The notes beneath the pieces were generated by a model that worked only from the letters and a program-made list of their open reading frames with translations, searched no databases and was not told the DNA's origin. The position numbers and the translations under genes were made by a program. Of a stretch of DNA of 36,801 nucleotides, positions 7,891-17,367 are shown piece after piece. This DNA comes from Synergistaceae bacterium. GTDB lineage: Bacteria > Synergistota > Synergistia > Synergistales > Acetomicrobiaceae. The stretch covers positions 1 to 36,801 of the forward strand of contig JAAYTM010000157.1 in the NCBI GenBank assembly GCA_012518015.1, given 5' to 3'. Within the stretch, counting starts at the first letter, position 1. Each line of letters opens with the position of its first letter.

Positions 7891-9877
7891 GAGAGTAGCT
7901 ATCGCCTTATCTCAGAGTTCTTTGCGCTTAGAGTGGCTTTTGCGTTTCTTTATTTTGACAGTTGTAGGAATTTTATTCTTTTGGGGATGGAGGTTGGACG
8001 TGGCTAACAAAGGGTTTGAAGTTGGCCTTCCATCCCCAAGAGATTATTATGTATTGTCGAATATTATTTATTTGGATGAGAAAGCAACTGAACAATTGAA
8101 AGAAAATTTAGCATCTAGAGTAATGGGCGTTGTGGTTCGTGACATTTCACTCACTCCCATAGTCAGGGCATTGCTCGAGGATATCGATAATCCATCATCT
8201 TGGCTTTATTTGCCGGGTGGATTAGCGAATATATTGAGCACGTTACCCTCCCCTAAAAGAGAGCGTGTCTTAAACGTGACACGTGATGTCGGATTGCACC
8301 TCTTAAGTTCGGATAACTATGGTGTCGATAAGGTCGATCTTAAATTAGATCTTTGGAGATATCTTGCCGAGGCAGATTTGCCGATCGCCGATCAAAATGT
8401 TGCATACCAAATATTGAGCTATCTTTTTGCCATCGTTGTCGATACTGATGATGAAGCAACTTCTTTAATCAGGGAGTTTTACAAATCAAGTGTCGAGCCC
8501 ATAGAAAGAATCCTTCAACCGGGCACATTGTTGGTGGAAAAAGGTGATATAGTTACGCCCGAGATTGCCGAAATCCTTAAGTCGCAAGGCTATTTCGAAA
8601 AGCGTTTTCCCTGGATGCAAGCAGCTATGCTGCTTTTTATGGTGTTTCTTTGGTCCTTTTTGCACCGATATACCGAACTGCAGGAGTGGAAAGAAGCCCC
8701 TAAAGTTAAGATGCTGTATTTTGCCTCTTTACTGGTTTTTGGTTGGCTGATTCAATTTAGTGTAGCTAGATTAAATCCCCTATATAGCGGAATCGGTATT
8801 TTGCCAATAGTGGGTTGGGGTTATTTGACATTGCCCAATATAAGCGCCTTTTATTTGGGGTTAAGCGGAGGATTGCTAGGGGTCATGATAAGCTATGTTA
8901 ATTCCTTCGCCTATTTGTATTCCATGCTACTTGTTGTGCTGATAACGGTATTGGCACACGCGATCTTTAAGGAAAGACCCACTACACGTGCTAAAGCTTT
9001 TTTAAAAGTGCAAGCCATTGGATTTGGAGCGGTAGCATTATGGTATGTGTTCAGCTGGGTTTTTTATCACGCACCGACAATTCCCGATGTGCTGTTCCTA
9101 TTAATGTTATTACTAATCCTTGGAGGGGCATTTGTATTGTTGCTTCCTATGCTTGAAATGACATTTGACGTGGTATCTCCTATTAAGTTGATGGAGCTTA
9201 CTCATCCAAGCAACGTGTTGCTAAAACGTTTGCAAGTTGAAGCTCCAGGTACCTATCACCACTCTATGATGGTGAGTACATTGGCTGAAGCTGCAGCCGA
9301 GCAAATACGTGCCAATTCCCTTTTAGTTCGGGGTGGTGCTTATTATCACGATATCGGTAAACTTAAAAGGCCGCAGTACTTCATAGAAAATCAGATAGAA
9401 GGAGAAAATATACATGACACGCTTTCTCCGCCTCTATCTGCTCTTGTGATATTGTCTCATGTTCAAGAGGGCATAAACCTTGCAAAGGAATATGGACTTC
9501 CCGGTGTAATGATAGACTTTATTAGCGAGCATCACGGTACGACCTGCTTATCTTACTTTTATAATAAGGCAAAAGAAAGTGGGGATGAAGTTGATAAGGC
9601 ACAGTATTGCTATCCTGGTCCTAAACCGCGCTCGAGGGAGACAGCCTTGTTGATGCTTGCCGATTCAGTTGAAGCAGCGGTGCGCGCCCTAGGGCTATCG
9701 GTTTTAAGTGTGGCAGCCCTTGACGACACCGTAAGACAAGTTATAGAAGCAAAAAAACGGGAAGGCCAGCTGGATGAAGTTGACTTGACGATGAAGGATC
9801 TTAAGGAGATACAAGAGGCCTTCGTTGCGACGTTGATGTCCATGTATCATACTAGGCAGATAAAGGAGAAAATATGA
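7835..9877 (+). CDS. 7TMR-HD membrane phosphodiesterase (PgpH/YqfF-like, predicted c-di-AMP hydrolase)
   Basis: Listeria PgpH, a member of this family, degrades cyclic di-AMP, so that is the predicted reaction. A first membrane helix at ~35-52 leads to an extracytoplasmic 7TMR-HDED domain (~55-260). Several hydrophobic helices follow (~268-455), then a cytoplasmic HD domain. Its metal residues are visible: TYHHS (H475/H476), YYHDIGK (H505/D506) and SEHHGTT (H566/H567), plus a late DSVEAAVR block. The start is unsettled. The longest frame begins at TTG 7835, overlapping phoH by 56 bases; ATG 7844 and ATG 7853 are alternatives, and none has a strong ribosome-binding site. The 680-residue length is normal. 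Placement between phoH and ybeY matches Firmicute yqfF. Confidence 0.9.
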   Translation: MRPMKFMKKRRGTTRSYPKRVAIALSQSSLRLEWLLRFFILTVVGILFFWGWRLDVANKGFEVGLPSPRDYYVLSNIIYLDEKATEQLKENLASRVMGVVVRDISLTPIVRALLEDIDNPSSWLYLPGGLANILSTLPSPKRERVLNVTRDVGLHLLSSDNYGVDKVDLKLDLWRYLAEADLPIADQNVAYQILSYLFAIVVDTDDEATSLIREFYKSSVEPIERILQPGTLLVEKGDIVTPEIAEILKSQGYFEKRFPWMQAAMLLFMVFLWSFLHRYTELQEWKEAPKVKMLYFASLLVFGWLIQFSVARLNPLYSGIGILPIVGWGYLTLPNISAFYLGLSGGLLGVMISYVNSFAYLYSMLLVVLITVLAHAIFKERPTTRAKAFLKVQAIGFGAVALWYVFSWVFYHAPTIPDVLFLLMLLLILGGAFVLLLPMLEMTFDVVSPIKLMELTHPSNVLLKRLQVEAPGTYHHSMMVSTLAEAAAEQIRANSLLVRGGAYYHDIGKLKRPQYFIENQIEGENIHDTLSPPLSALVILSHVQEGINLAKEYGLPGVMIDFISEHHGTTCLSYFYNKAKESGDEVDKAQYCYPGPKPRSRETALLMLADSVEAAVRALGLSVLSVAALDDTVRQVIEAKKREGQLDEVDLTMKDLKEIQEAFVATLMSMYHTRQIKEKI

Positions 9878-9899
9878 CCATTAAGGAGAAGGTGGTATA

Positions 9900-10397
9900 T
9901 TGGAAGTAAGGCTGGATATCAAGGGCGAGGAACTTCTCGAGCGTGTGATTGGGAAGCCCGTCTTCTTGCAGGAACTGGAAAAATTAACAGCTAAAGTCCT
10001 CGAGGAGGAGTTGGAGGAAAAACACGACATAAAGTCAATAGAGGTATCTTTGACCTTCGTGGAACCCGATGAGATGTTAGAATTGAACGAGCAATACCGA
10101 GGTATCGATGAACCAACCGATGTTCTTTCCTTTCCCTTATGGGAAGAAGAGGATGGTAGATTTTTGCTGCCTTCAAAGGACTGGGATGAAGTGGCTTTGG
10201 GCGATATTTTAATCTGTCCCCGAGTTGTGATCGACTTTGCTCGAGCTTCAGAGAAAGAGCCCGAAGAAGAGATCGTGTTGATTTACATTCACGGGCTACT
10301 TCATTTGCTGGGGTATGACCATACTACCGAGGAACAAGAAGCAATCATGTGGAAAAAACAAGAGAAATATAAAAATTATATAAAGGGAGGGCGATAA
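9900..10397 (+). CDS. ybeY: Endoribonuclease YbeY (16S rRNA maturation)
   Basis: This single-strand-specific zinc RNase acts in 16S rRNA 3'-end maturation and ribosome quality control. It has 165 residues. The hallmark H-x3-H-x5-H zinc motif is intact in HGLLHLLGYDH (His131, His135, His141). The conserved RGIDEPTDVLSFPL and GDILIC blocks precede it. The start is TTG at 9900 following AAGGAGAAGGTGG (9883-9895); the nearer ATG at 9874 is out of frame. It lies 22 bases after the HD phosphodiesterase and 5 bases before the CNNM gene. Confidence 0.95.
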   Translation: MEVRLDIKGEELLERVIGKPVFLQELEKLTAKVLEEELEEKHDIKSIEVSLTFVEPDEMLELNEQYRGIDEPTDVLSFPLWEEEDGRFLLPSKDWDEVALGDILICPRVVIDFARASEKEPEEEIVLIYIHGLLHLLGYDHTTEEQEAIMWKKQEKYKNYIKGGR

Positions 10398-10402
10398 TAA
10401 AG

Positions 10403-11710
10403 GTGGATACCGATCTGCCCAGTAGTATCTATTTGCTACTTTTTTGTCTGATACTGTCGGGGTTTTTTTCCGCCTCGGAAACCTCAATAACGGCGACGGG
10501 AAAGGGTAAGCTGCTTGCAATTAAAGAAAAGAAGCCTCCAGGCAAAGCCAAATCTATAACTTGGCTAGTCGAGGATATTCATCGGGCTTTAACCGTTACG
10601 CTGATTGGAAACAATTTGGTCAACATCGCTGCTAGCGCTGTAGCTACATCAGTTGCCGTGTATCTTTTTGGGGATAAGGGATTGCCAGTTGCAATCCTTG
10701 TAATGACATTTCTGATCTTAATATTTGGCGAGATTCTTCCTAAGACCCTCGCTATTTCTCATGCTGAAAAAGTAGTATCACTCTTTTTGCCCTTTCTTAG
10801 GTTAGTCTGGTTGATCCTTTCTCCGCTAGTGTGGATCGTTACTTTGATAACCAAAATTTTGGGGAAAGTAATCCACGTCGATTTGTCCTTACAACGTGCC
10901 TTTATGACTAGAGAGGACATCGAAGAGATGCTCAAGATAGGAGAAGCCACTGGGGCAATAGAAGATGATGAAAGGCGCATGATTAAGGGCATAATATCCT
11001 TTGAAGACACCAGAGCCTATCAGGTCATGGTGCCGAGGATGGACATGGTGGCAATTCCCAGCACCACTACCATAGGAGAATCCATAGAAATCTTTAGTCA
11101 GCATGGACATTCCAGGGTACCCGTGTATGAAGGGGATATCGATCATATAAAGGGTATTTTATACGTAAAGGACATCATAGTTCCGCTTTATAAAGGAAAT
11201 TATGATGACCCTGTTGCCAAATACGTGAGAGAAGCCATGTTTGTTCCCGAGAGCATAAAGATAAGTGATCTCTTCGATGCCATGAGGGCCAAGCGGGTTC
11301 ACATGGCTATACTTGTCGATGAATACGGGGGAACCGCAGGATTGATCACCATGGAAGATTTACTTGAAGAGATAGTCGGAGAAATACAGGACGAATATGA
11401 TGCCGAAATGCCATCCATATATGAAGAATCGGAGGGAGTTTACATCGTAGATGGACTTGTAAACCTTGAAGATTTGAGCGAATATCTCGACTATCCCTTT
11501 GAATGCGAGGACGCCGATACTGCTGGCGGGTTTGTCCTGAGTCATTTCGGAAGATTTCCGCTTCCCAGCGAATCCTTTACCTATGGAGAGTGGGTTATAA
11601 AGGTTTTGGAGGTCAATCAGCGTAGGGTAAAAAAACTTAAATTGAGCAAGATTCCAGAAGCAGACAACGAGACTGAGAAAAGTAACGGGAGGGAGCCCGT
11701 TGAATCTTGA
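10403..11710 (+). CDS. CNNM/HlyC-CorC family membrane protein with CBS pair
   Basis: This inner-membrane protein belongs to the family tied to Mg2+/Co2+ efflux or resistance; 'hemolysin' in older names is misleading. The 435 residues contain an N-terminal DUF21/CNNM domain (~1-185) with hydrophobic helices and the SASETSIT and NNLVNIAAS blocks. A tandem CBS (Bateman) module (~205-320, VMVPRMDMVAI to HMAILVDEYGGTAGLIT) follows, then the CorC/HlyC C-terminal domain (~335-420). The start is GTG at 10403 after AAAGGGAGGG (10382-10391). Its position after ybeY recalls E. coli ybeZ-ybeY-ybeX, although E. coli YbeX lacks the membrane domain. The transported ion cannot be read from sequence. Confidence 0.9.
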   Translation: MDTDLPSSIYLLLFCLILSGFFSASETSITATGKGKLLAIKEKKPPGKAKSITWLVEDIHRALTVTLIGNNLVNIAASAVATSVAVYLFGDKGLPVAILVMTFLILIFGEILPKTLAISHAEKVVSLFLPFLRLVWLILSPLVWIVTLITKILGKVIHVDLSLQRAFMTREDIEEMLKIGEATGAIEDDERRMIKGIISFEDTRAYQVMVPRMDMVAIPSTTTIGESIEIFSQHGHSRVPVYEGDIDHIKGILYVKDIIVPLYKGNYDDPVAKYVREAMFVPESIKISDLFDAMRAKRVHMAILVDEYGGTAGLITMEDLLEEIVGEIQDEYDAEMPSIYEESEGVYIVDGLVNLEDLSEYLDYPFECEDADTAGGFVLSHFGRFPLPSESFTYGEWVIKVLEVNQRRVKKLKLSKIPEADNETEKSNGREPVES

Positions 11711-11750
11711 GCCAGACATTTGAAAGATTAGGAAATTTGGCGACCTATCT

Positions 11751-12452
11751 ATGAGACAGGGATACTGTAAGTTGACAGGGGTAGTCTTGCGAAGGTATGA
11801 AACGAACGAAGGAGACATAAGATTATACGTGTTCTTTCGAGATTGTGGCCCTTTGTGGGTTGTCGCTCCAGGAGCAGCTCGTGGCAGGAGGAGATTTGGC
11901 GGGGCTACGGAACCCTTGATATGGGGATACTTTGGTTGTTACAGGAGTCCAAATCAATTATACTTGCGCGAGGTCGAGGTAAAAGAGGATCATTGGGGAA
12001 TAAGAACAAAGCCCGATAAGCTTGAAAGGGCCATGATTTGGGCTCGCCTCCTGGTCAAATATTTGCTACCCGCGCATCCTTGCAACGATGTATTGATCAT
12101 TTTCTACGATTCCCTATACCTACTTGAAAGGGATGTGGAAGAGGGTCTCGTTGAGTGGCGTTTTCTTTACAGATGGACAAAAAGGTGGGGATTGGCTCCC
12201 GACATCTCTAGGTGCGCTTCGTGTGGCAAAAAACTTGTAAAAGCCTGGTGGGATGAAGATGTTCTCCTTTGCGAGCGTTGTCATCCCAAAAATGGTGAAG
12301 CAATTTCGTGCGAAATATTGAGAGAGCTAATTACTGTAGTCATGCTTTCTCGAAAAAATTTAGTTGAATGGACTCAAAAGAAAAAGTCAAAAGCAAACTA
12401 TGCACTTTATAATGAAAAGTTAAAGAACATCTTGGAACGAAGCTTAACTTAA
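11751..12452 (+). CDS. recO: DNA repair protein RecO
   Basis: RecO mediates RecA loading with RecR and anneals SSB-coated single strands. The 233 residues begin with an OB-fold (~5-80: GVVLRRYETNEGDIRLYVFF, WVVAPGAARG). A helical region follows, with a four-cysteine zinc site at C155/C158 and C174/C177. The ATG at 11751 is the only usable start: the frame has a stop at 11721 and no ATG/GTG/TTG in between. Its ribosome-binding site is weak. In Bacillus recO lies directly upstream of glyQS, as here, but the era gene that usually precedes recO is absent. Confidence 0.92.
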   Translation: MRQGYCKLTGVVLRRYETNEGDIRLYVFFRDCGPLWVVAPGAARGRRRFGGATEPLIWGYFGCYRSPNQLYLREVEVKEDHWGIRTKPDKLERAMIWARLLVKYLLPAHPCNDVLIIFYDSLYLLERDVEEGLVEWRFLYRWTKRWGLAPDISRCASCGKKLVKAWWDEDVLLCERCHPKNGEAISCEILRELITVVMLSRKNLVEWTQKKKSKANYALYNEKLKNILERSLT

Positions 12453-12495
12453 AAATATAAATTAGCGAACATTAAGCAGGATAGGGGGAATTTTC

Positions 12496-13377
12496 GTGAA
12501 CCTCCAAGAGGTTATTTTCAGGTTAGAACGCTTTTGGGCGACACAGGGCTGTTTGATTCAACAGCCCTATGACATCGAAGTGGGAGCAGGCACCATGAAT
12601 CCTGCGACCACATTGAGGGTTTTAGGTCCAGAACCGTGGAGGGTCGCTTATGTGGAACCTTGCAGGCGTCCAACGGATGGACGTTACGGCGAGAACCCTA
12701 ACAGATTGCAACATTATTATCAATATCAGGTGATAATTAAGCCGGCTCCAGACGATGTACAGGATATATACCTTAAAAGCCTAGAAGCTTTAGGCATCGA
12801 TCCCGCGGATCACGACATCAGGTTTGTGGAGGATGACTGGGAGTCTCCGACCATTGGAGCGTGGGGATTGGGTTGGGAAGTTTGGCTCGATGGGATGGAA
12901 ATAACACAATTTACTTATTTTCAACAAGTAGGCGGTATCGACATGGATGTCGTCCCGGTGGAGTTAACATACGGAATAGAGCGCATAGCCATGTTTGTAC
13001 AAAAAGTTGACAGTTTGTTCGATTTACGTTGGGTTGGAGATATCACCTACGGTGATATACATTACAGAGGAGAAGTGGAACATTCTACGTATAACTTTGA
13101 TGAAGCCAATGTTAATATGCTCTTTGAACTGTTCAATATGTACGAAGCAGAAGCGAAGCGTCTTGCAGAAAAAGGTTTAGTTTTACCGGCTTATGATTAC
13201 GTATTGAAGTGTTCTCACACCTTTAACTTGCTCGACGCAAGGAATGCCATTAGCGTCACCCAAAGGACAGGCTTTATAAGCAGGGTTAGGGCCGTTGCGT
13301 CCATGTGTTGTGAGAAATATCTGGGTCAACGCGAAGCGGCAGGTTATCCTTTTATGGAAAAATTCCAACATTGCTAA
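12496..13377 (+). CDS. glyQ: Glycyl-tRNA synthetase alpha subunit
   Basis: This is the catalytic (class II) subunit of the alpha2beta2 bacterial glycyl-tRNA synthetase, which charges tRNA-Gly. The 293 residues are nearly invariant in the family: [53 protein letters not shown] and the [18 protein letters not shown] block are intact. The start is GTG at 12496, about 6 bases after AGGGGGA. It is followed after 28 bases by glyS, so the heterotetramer is made from one transcript. Confidence 0.97.
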   Translation: MNLQEVIFRLERFWATQGCLIQQPYDIEVGAGTMNPATTLRVLGPEPWRVAYVEPCRRPTDGRYGENPNRLQHYYQYQVIIKPAPDDVQDIYLKSLEALGIDPADHDIRFVEDDWESPTIGAWGLGWEVWLDGMEITQFTYFQQVGGIDMDVVPVELTYGIERIAMFVQKVDSLFDLRWVGDITYGDIHYRGEVEHSTYNFDEANVNMLFELFNMYEAEAKRLAEKGLVLPAYDYVLKCSHTFNLLDARNAISVTQRTGFISRVRAVASMCCEKYLGQREAAGYPFMEKFQHC

Positions 13378-13405
13378 GTTTTAGCCAGTCAGGAGGATCG
13401 CTATC

Positions 13406-15475
13406 ATGGGAACAAGAGATTTACTGTTTGAGATTGGCACTGAAGAGATACCCGCTCGATTTATGCCGTGGGCTTTGGAGAAGATCAAGGAATTGGCTGC
13501 GGAAGAATTTCAAAAGGAGCGCTTGGGCTATAATGTCATAGAAAGCTTTGGAACTCCAAGGCGTATTGTCATTCACGTAAAAGGATTGCAGGAGAAACAG
13601 GAAGATCTCGTAGAAGAGATAAAAGGACCTCTATGGAACCAGGCGTTCGACGTTTATAACAACCCAACCAGGGCAGCCTTGGGCTTTGCAAAAAGTCGCG
13701 GCGTTCCGGTAGAATCGCTGAAAAAAGAAGAAGTCAATGGTCAACTTTACGCTTTTGCCGTGATCAGGCAAGAGGGCAAAGATACGACTTTAATATTACC
13801 CGATTTATTAGGTCGCCTGGTAAGGCATTTAGTTTTTCCTAAAAATATGTATTGGAGAGAGCCCAACCTCAGGTTCGTGAGGCCTATACGCTGGCTTTTA
13901 TGTCTTTACGGTAATGAAGTAGTACCCATGGAATTGGGGAATCTAAGGGGAGACAAGGTGACGCGTGGTCATAGATTTATGGGTTCGAGCAGGGTTGAGA
14001 TAAACTCATCGAACGAATATTTTGAGAAGTTATATGATAATTATGTAATTGTCGATCAAGCAAAGAGAAAAGAAAAAATCTTATCTGGAATTGCGTCAGT
14101 TGAAAGGGAGCATCATGTTAAAGCCATGCTGCCCCCCGATCTGGTGGACGAAAACGTTTTTTTAGTGGAATATCCAGTTCCCTTTATTGGCACATTCGAT
14201 GAAGGCTTCTTATCGCTTCCTGAAGAAGTCTTAATAATGGTCATGATCCATCATCAAAAGTATTTTCCCCTAAAAGATGACGGAGGGAAATTGAAGCCGG
14301 CCTTTGTTGGCATCAGCAACAACAGGGCTACCGATATGGAAGTTGTTAAAGAGGGTAATGAAAGGGTTCTTAGGGCCAGATTATCAGACGCGGTCTTTTT
14401 CTATAATGAAGATTTAAAGAAACCTTTAGCCGCGAGAGTAAACGAACTACAAAACATCGTCTACCAAGAATCGTTAGGAACTTTGTATGATAAAGTAGCC
14501 AGGATCAAAGAGCTGGCCCTGCATTTGTGCGAGCATCTGGGTTATGACAAAGAAACAGCAGATTTGGTAGAAAGAGCTGCATATCTTTCCAAAGCAGACC
14601 TGGTGACCAATATGGTTTATGAATTTCCAGAACTTCGAGGCGTGATGGGAAGGGAGTACGCCAAGGCCAACGGCGAACACGAACGAGTCTCTCAAGCCTT
14701 GTATGAGCAATACCTTCCTGCCTTCGTTGGCGACGTTTTGCCAAAGGATATTATTGGTGCCATCGTTGGCATAGCCGATAGAATTGATGACATTGCGTCT
14801 TGTGGCAAGATGGATTTACTTCCGACCGGTTCGCAGGATCCTTACGCCCTTAGGAGGACCGCAAGGTGTTTAAACGAGTTGATCCTGGGGCTTGGGATCG
14901 ATGTCGATCTGAGTCATCTTGTGAGCCTGTCGGCTAAAAGTTTAGATTGCGAGCCAGAGGTAACAATGCGTGTAATTGAGTTTTTAAAGCAAAGATTGTA
15001 TGTTCAGTTAAGGGAAAAAGGATTCTCCCATGATGTTGTTTCGCTTGCATTGGCAGTAATAGGCGAGAGGCCCTTGCAGGTCGTAAGATTGGCAGAAGAA
15101 TTGGAATCCGTCAGAAACGAAGAATGGTTTCAGCGCTTAGCTACTGCTGCTGTCAGGGTCAGAAACATCTTGGCCAAAGCCCCAAACTTCGTGTCGACTG
15201 CAATTAACGAAACTTTCTTTCAGAATGACTTAGAAAGGGAACTATATCATAAAATCCAGGAGATAACGCCAAAGCTAAGTGGTGCGCTCAAGAGCTATCG
15301 ATGGAAAGAGATTATCAGCTTGTTGTTGGATCTTGAACCGATAATATCCGAATTCTTTGATCAGGTGCTTGTAATGGCAGAAGATCCGGAGATCAGGCAA
15401 AATAGGCTCTCCCTTTTATATGAGTGCAATAAGTTATTTCATTTGGTGGGAGACCTTGGAGCCATCAGAGACTAG
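13406..15475 (+). CDS. glyS: Glycyl-tRNA synthetase beta subunit
   Basis: This tRNA-binding beta subunit pairs with GlyQ. The 689 residues begin with the family signature LLFEIGTEEIPARFMPWAL. They include SFGTPRRIVIHV, REPNLRFVRPIRWLL and HRFMGS blocks, the HD-like central region (SKADLVTNMVYEFPELRGVMGREYA), and a C-terminal DALR-like anticodon domain with GSQDPYALRR. A CAGGAGGA site precedes the ATG at 13406. It is full length, with the ppsR start 14 bases beyond its stop. Confidence 0.97.
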   Translation: MGTRDLLFEIGTEEIPARFMPWALEKIKELAAEEFQKERLGYNVIESFGTPRRIVIHVKGLQEKQEDLVEEIKGPLWNQAFDVYNNPTRAALGFAKSRGVPVESLKKEEVNGQLYAFAVIRQEGKDTTLILPDLLGRLVRHLVFPKNMYWREPNLRFVRPIRWLLCLYGNEVVPMELGNLRGDKVTRGHRFMGSSRVEINSSNEYFEKLYDNYVIVDQAKRKEKILSGIASVEREHHVKAMLPPDLVDENVFLVEYPVPFIGTFDEGFLSLPEEVLIMVMIHHQKYFPLKDDGGKLKPAFVGISNNRATDMEVVKEGNERVLRARLSDAVFFYNEDLKKPLAARVNELQNIVYQESLGTLYDKVARIKELALHLCEHLGYDKETADLVERAAYLSKADLVTNMVYEFPELRGVMGREYAKANGEHERVSQALYEQYLPAFVGDVLPKDIIGAIVGIADRIDDIASCGKMDLLPTGSQDPYALRRTARCLNELILGLGIDVDLSHLVSLSAKSLDCEPEVTMRVIEFLKQRLYVQLREKGFSHDVVSLALAVIGERPLQVVRLAEELESVRNEEWFQRLATAAVRVRNILAKAPNFVSTAINETFFQNDLERELYHKIQEITPKLSGALKSYRWKEIISLLLDLEPIISEFFDQVLVMAEDPEIRQNRLSLLYECNKLFHLVGDLGAIRD

Positions 15476-15489
15476 ACCAGGTGGGAAAA

Positions 15490-16290
15490 ATGAGTGTGAG
15501 GATTTTTATTGTGTCAGACTTCACGGGCGAAACGGCCGAGCACGTTGCAAAGGCCGCCACCAGCCAGTTTAGTAGCAAGGCAAGCGAGTTAGTGCGCTTT
15601 AGGTACGTCAATGACCAAGATCGACTGATGGAAGTGCTACGGCGAGCCCAAGATGAAGATGCTCTTATCATCGCCACCTTAGTAGATCATCAATTGCGCA
15701 ATTTACTCGCAAAAGAAGCAAGCCGTAGGAATATCGATTTCATAGACATACTTGGTCCCATACTCGGAACCTTGGAGAAAAGAATCGGATCTCCACCACG
15801 CGAGACGCCTGGACTCATGAGGAGGATGGATGAGGAATACTTTAGAAGGGTCAAGGCGATAGAGTTTGCCATTAAATGCGATGACGGTAAAAGTCCGGAG
15901 CTGTTAAGGGAAGCTGATATAGTGCTAATAGGGGTTTCAAGAAGCGGTAAAACTCCTTTAGCAATGTACCTGGCCCATAAGGGTTTGATGGTTGCCAATA
16001 TGCCGTTGGTTCCAGAGAGCCCGGTGCCAATGGAATTGTTCGAAGTTCCAAATAACAAGATCATAGGGTTGATGATAGATCCAGCCAAATTAGCACGAAT
16101 TCGCCGAGAGCGGTTGAGGGTTTTGGGGCTTGATCCGGGAGTCTCGATGTATGCCAGGCAGGAGCGTATAGAAGAAGAGCTAAGATATGCTAAGCAGATT
16201 ATGGAAGTGCTGAAGGCCGAGATCTTCGACGTTACGAACAAGGCCGTTGAGGAGACGGCACAAGAGATAATGGATTATTTGAATATATGA
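15490..16290 (+). CDS. ppsR: Pyruvate,phosphate dikinase/PEP synthase regulatory protein (DUF299 kinase/pyrophosphorylase)
   Basis: This bifunctional enzyme uses ADP to phosphorylate, and Pi to dephosphorylate, a regulatory Thr on PPDK or PEP synthase. It thereby switches the pyruvate/PEP step. The N-terminus IFIVSDFTGETAEHVAKA is characteristic. The P-loop-like GVSRSGKT lies at residues 148-155, followed by TPLAMYLAHKG and the VGLMIDPAKL-type block. I chose the ATG at 15490 because AGGTGGG (15479-15485) is well placed; GTG at 15481 would add three residues but lies inside that site. It follows glyS as in Bacillus (yqfL). Whether the target is PPDK or PpsA cannot be decided from this window. 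Confidence 0.92.
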   Translation: MSVRIFIVSDFTGETAEHVAKAATSQFSSKASELVRFRYVNDQDRLMEVLRRAQDEDALIIATLVDHQLRNLLAKEASRRNIDFIDILGPILGTLEKRIGSPPRETPGLMRRMDEEYFRRVKAIEFAIKCDDGKSPELLREADIVLIGVSRSGKTPLAMYLAHKGLMVANMPLVPESPVPMELFEVPNNKIIGLMIDPAKLARIRRERLRVLGLDPGVSMYARQERIEEELRYAKQIMEVLKAEIFDVTNKAVEETAQEIMDYLNI

Positions 16291-16302
16291 GGTGTTGGAT
16301 GA

Positions 16303-17367
16303 TTGACCCCAAGAATAATGTGGGAGACAGTAGAGAGGCAGCTACTGGCGGATTTTGCCTCTAAGAGCGCCGACTCGAAAGGAAGAAAGACTGATGAACC
16401 TCCTTGTCCAATAAGGACTTGCTATCAGCGGGATAGGGACAGGATTATCCATTGCAAGGCCTTTCGAAGGCTAAAGTATAAAACGCAGGTATTGCCGTTG
16501 CCTGAAGGAGATCACTACAGGACAAGGTTGACACATACGCTCGAAGTATCCCAGATAGCGCGAACCATAGCTAGAGCCTTGCGTTTAAACGAGGATTTAA
16601 CGGAAGCAATAGCATTGGGCCATGATTTAGGTCATACTCCCTTTGGACACATGGGGGAAGAGGTTTTGGACGAGTTGGCCAAGGAGAACGGTTTAAATGG
16701 TTTTCACCATGCAGAACAAAGCCTTAGAATAGTGGACTCTTTAGAAGGGGATGGCAAAGGTCTCAACCTTACATGGGAGGTTCGAGAAGGAATACTACAG
16801 CATAGTAAAGGGCAAGTAGACGTCCACGAAGGGTTAAAATTATTTGAACCCTCGACTTATGAGGCTTGGGTTGTAAGGGTAAGTGATTCCATAGCTTACC
16901 TGAATCACGATTTAGACGACGCAATAAGGGCTCGTTTGGTCTCAATACATGAAGTTCCCGAAGAGGTGATCGGTCTTTTGGGAGATACCCACAGCAAGCG
17001 AATTGGTACTTTGGTAACGGATGTGGTAAATAGTAGCGGACAAGGGGGTATTTACCTTAGCGACGCGGCTCTGGGATCTATGGAATTGTTGAGATCTTTC
17101 CTTTATGAGCGTGTTTATTTGGGCCCTCAAGCGAGAAAAGAAAGACCAAAGGTAAAACACGTTTTGAGCACGATTTTTCATTACCTCTTGTCAAACCCTC
17201 ATGTTTTTGATTCCCTCGAGTTTACAGATGTGGAGGCCAACGCTATAACGAGAGTAATCGATTTCATCTCAGGAATGACCGATAGATATGCCATGGCCTT
17301 TTTTGGTGACATTGCCGTGCCTACGCCTTGGCCGCTTGACATCAGTCTGTCAGACCGTACTCCTTGA
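16303..17367 (+). CDS. dgt: Deoxyguanosinetriphosphate triphosphohydrolase-like protein (HD domain)
   Basis: This dNTP triphosphohydrolase releases tripolyphosphate from dNTPs. It has 354 residues, the shorter type. HD-site residues are visible: TRLTHTLEVSQIART (His78), GHDLGHTPFGH (His107/Asp108, with His111 and His116), and later SDSIAYLNHDLDDA. The RDRDRIIHCKAFRRLKYKTQV block near the N-terminus is typical. The start is TTG at 16303 with AGGTG at 16290-16294; ATG 16318 is a possible later start. Its last 26 bases overlap the 3' end of the convergent penicillin-binding protein gene, so no terminator can separate them. Confidence 0.92.
   Translation: MTPRIMWETVERQLLADFASKSADSKGRKTDEPPCPIRTCYQRDRDRIIHCKAFRRLKYKTQVLPLPEGDHYRTRLTHTLEVSQIARTIARALRLNEDLTEAIALGHDLGHTPFGHMGEEVLDELAKENGLNGFHHAEQSLRIVDSLEGDGKGLNLTWEVREGILQHSKGQVDVHEGLKLFEPSTYEAWVVRVSDSIAYLNHDLDDAIRARLVSIHEVPEEVIGLLGDTHSKRIGTLVTDVVNSSGQGGIYLSDAALGSMELLRSFLYERVYLGPQARKERPKVKHVLSTIFHYLLSNPHVFDSLEFTDVEANAITRVIDFISGMTDRYAMAFFGDIAVPTPWPLDISLSDRTP

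Noticed and set aside
15690-16241. 183-codon minus-strand open frame inside ppsR
   Set aside because: The plus-strand frame is a clear PpsR with P-loop; the minus frame has no recognisable features.
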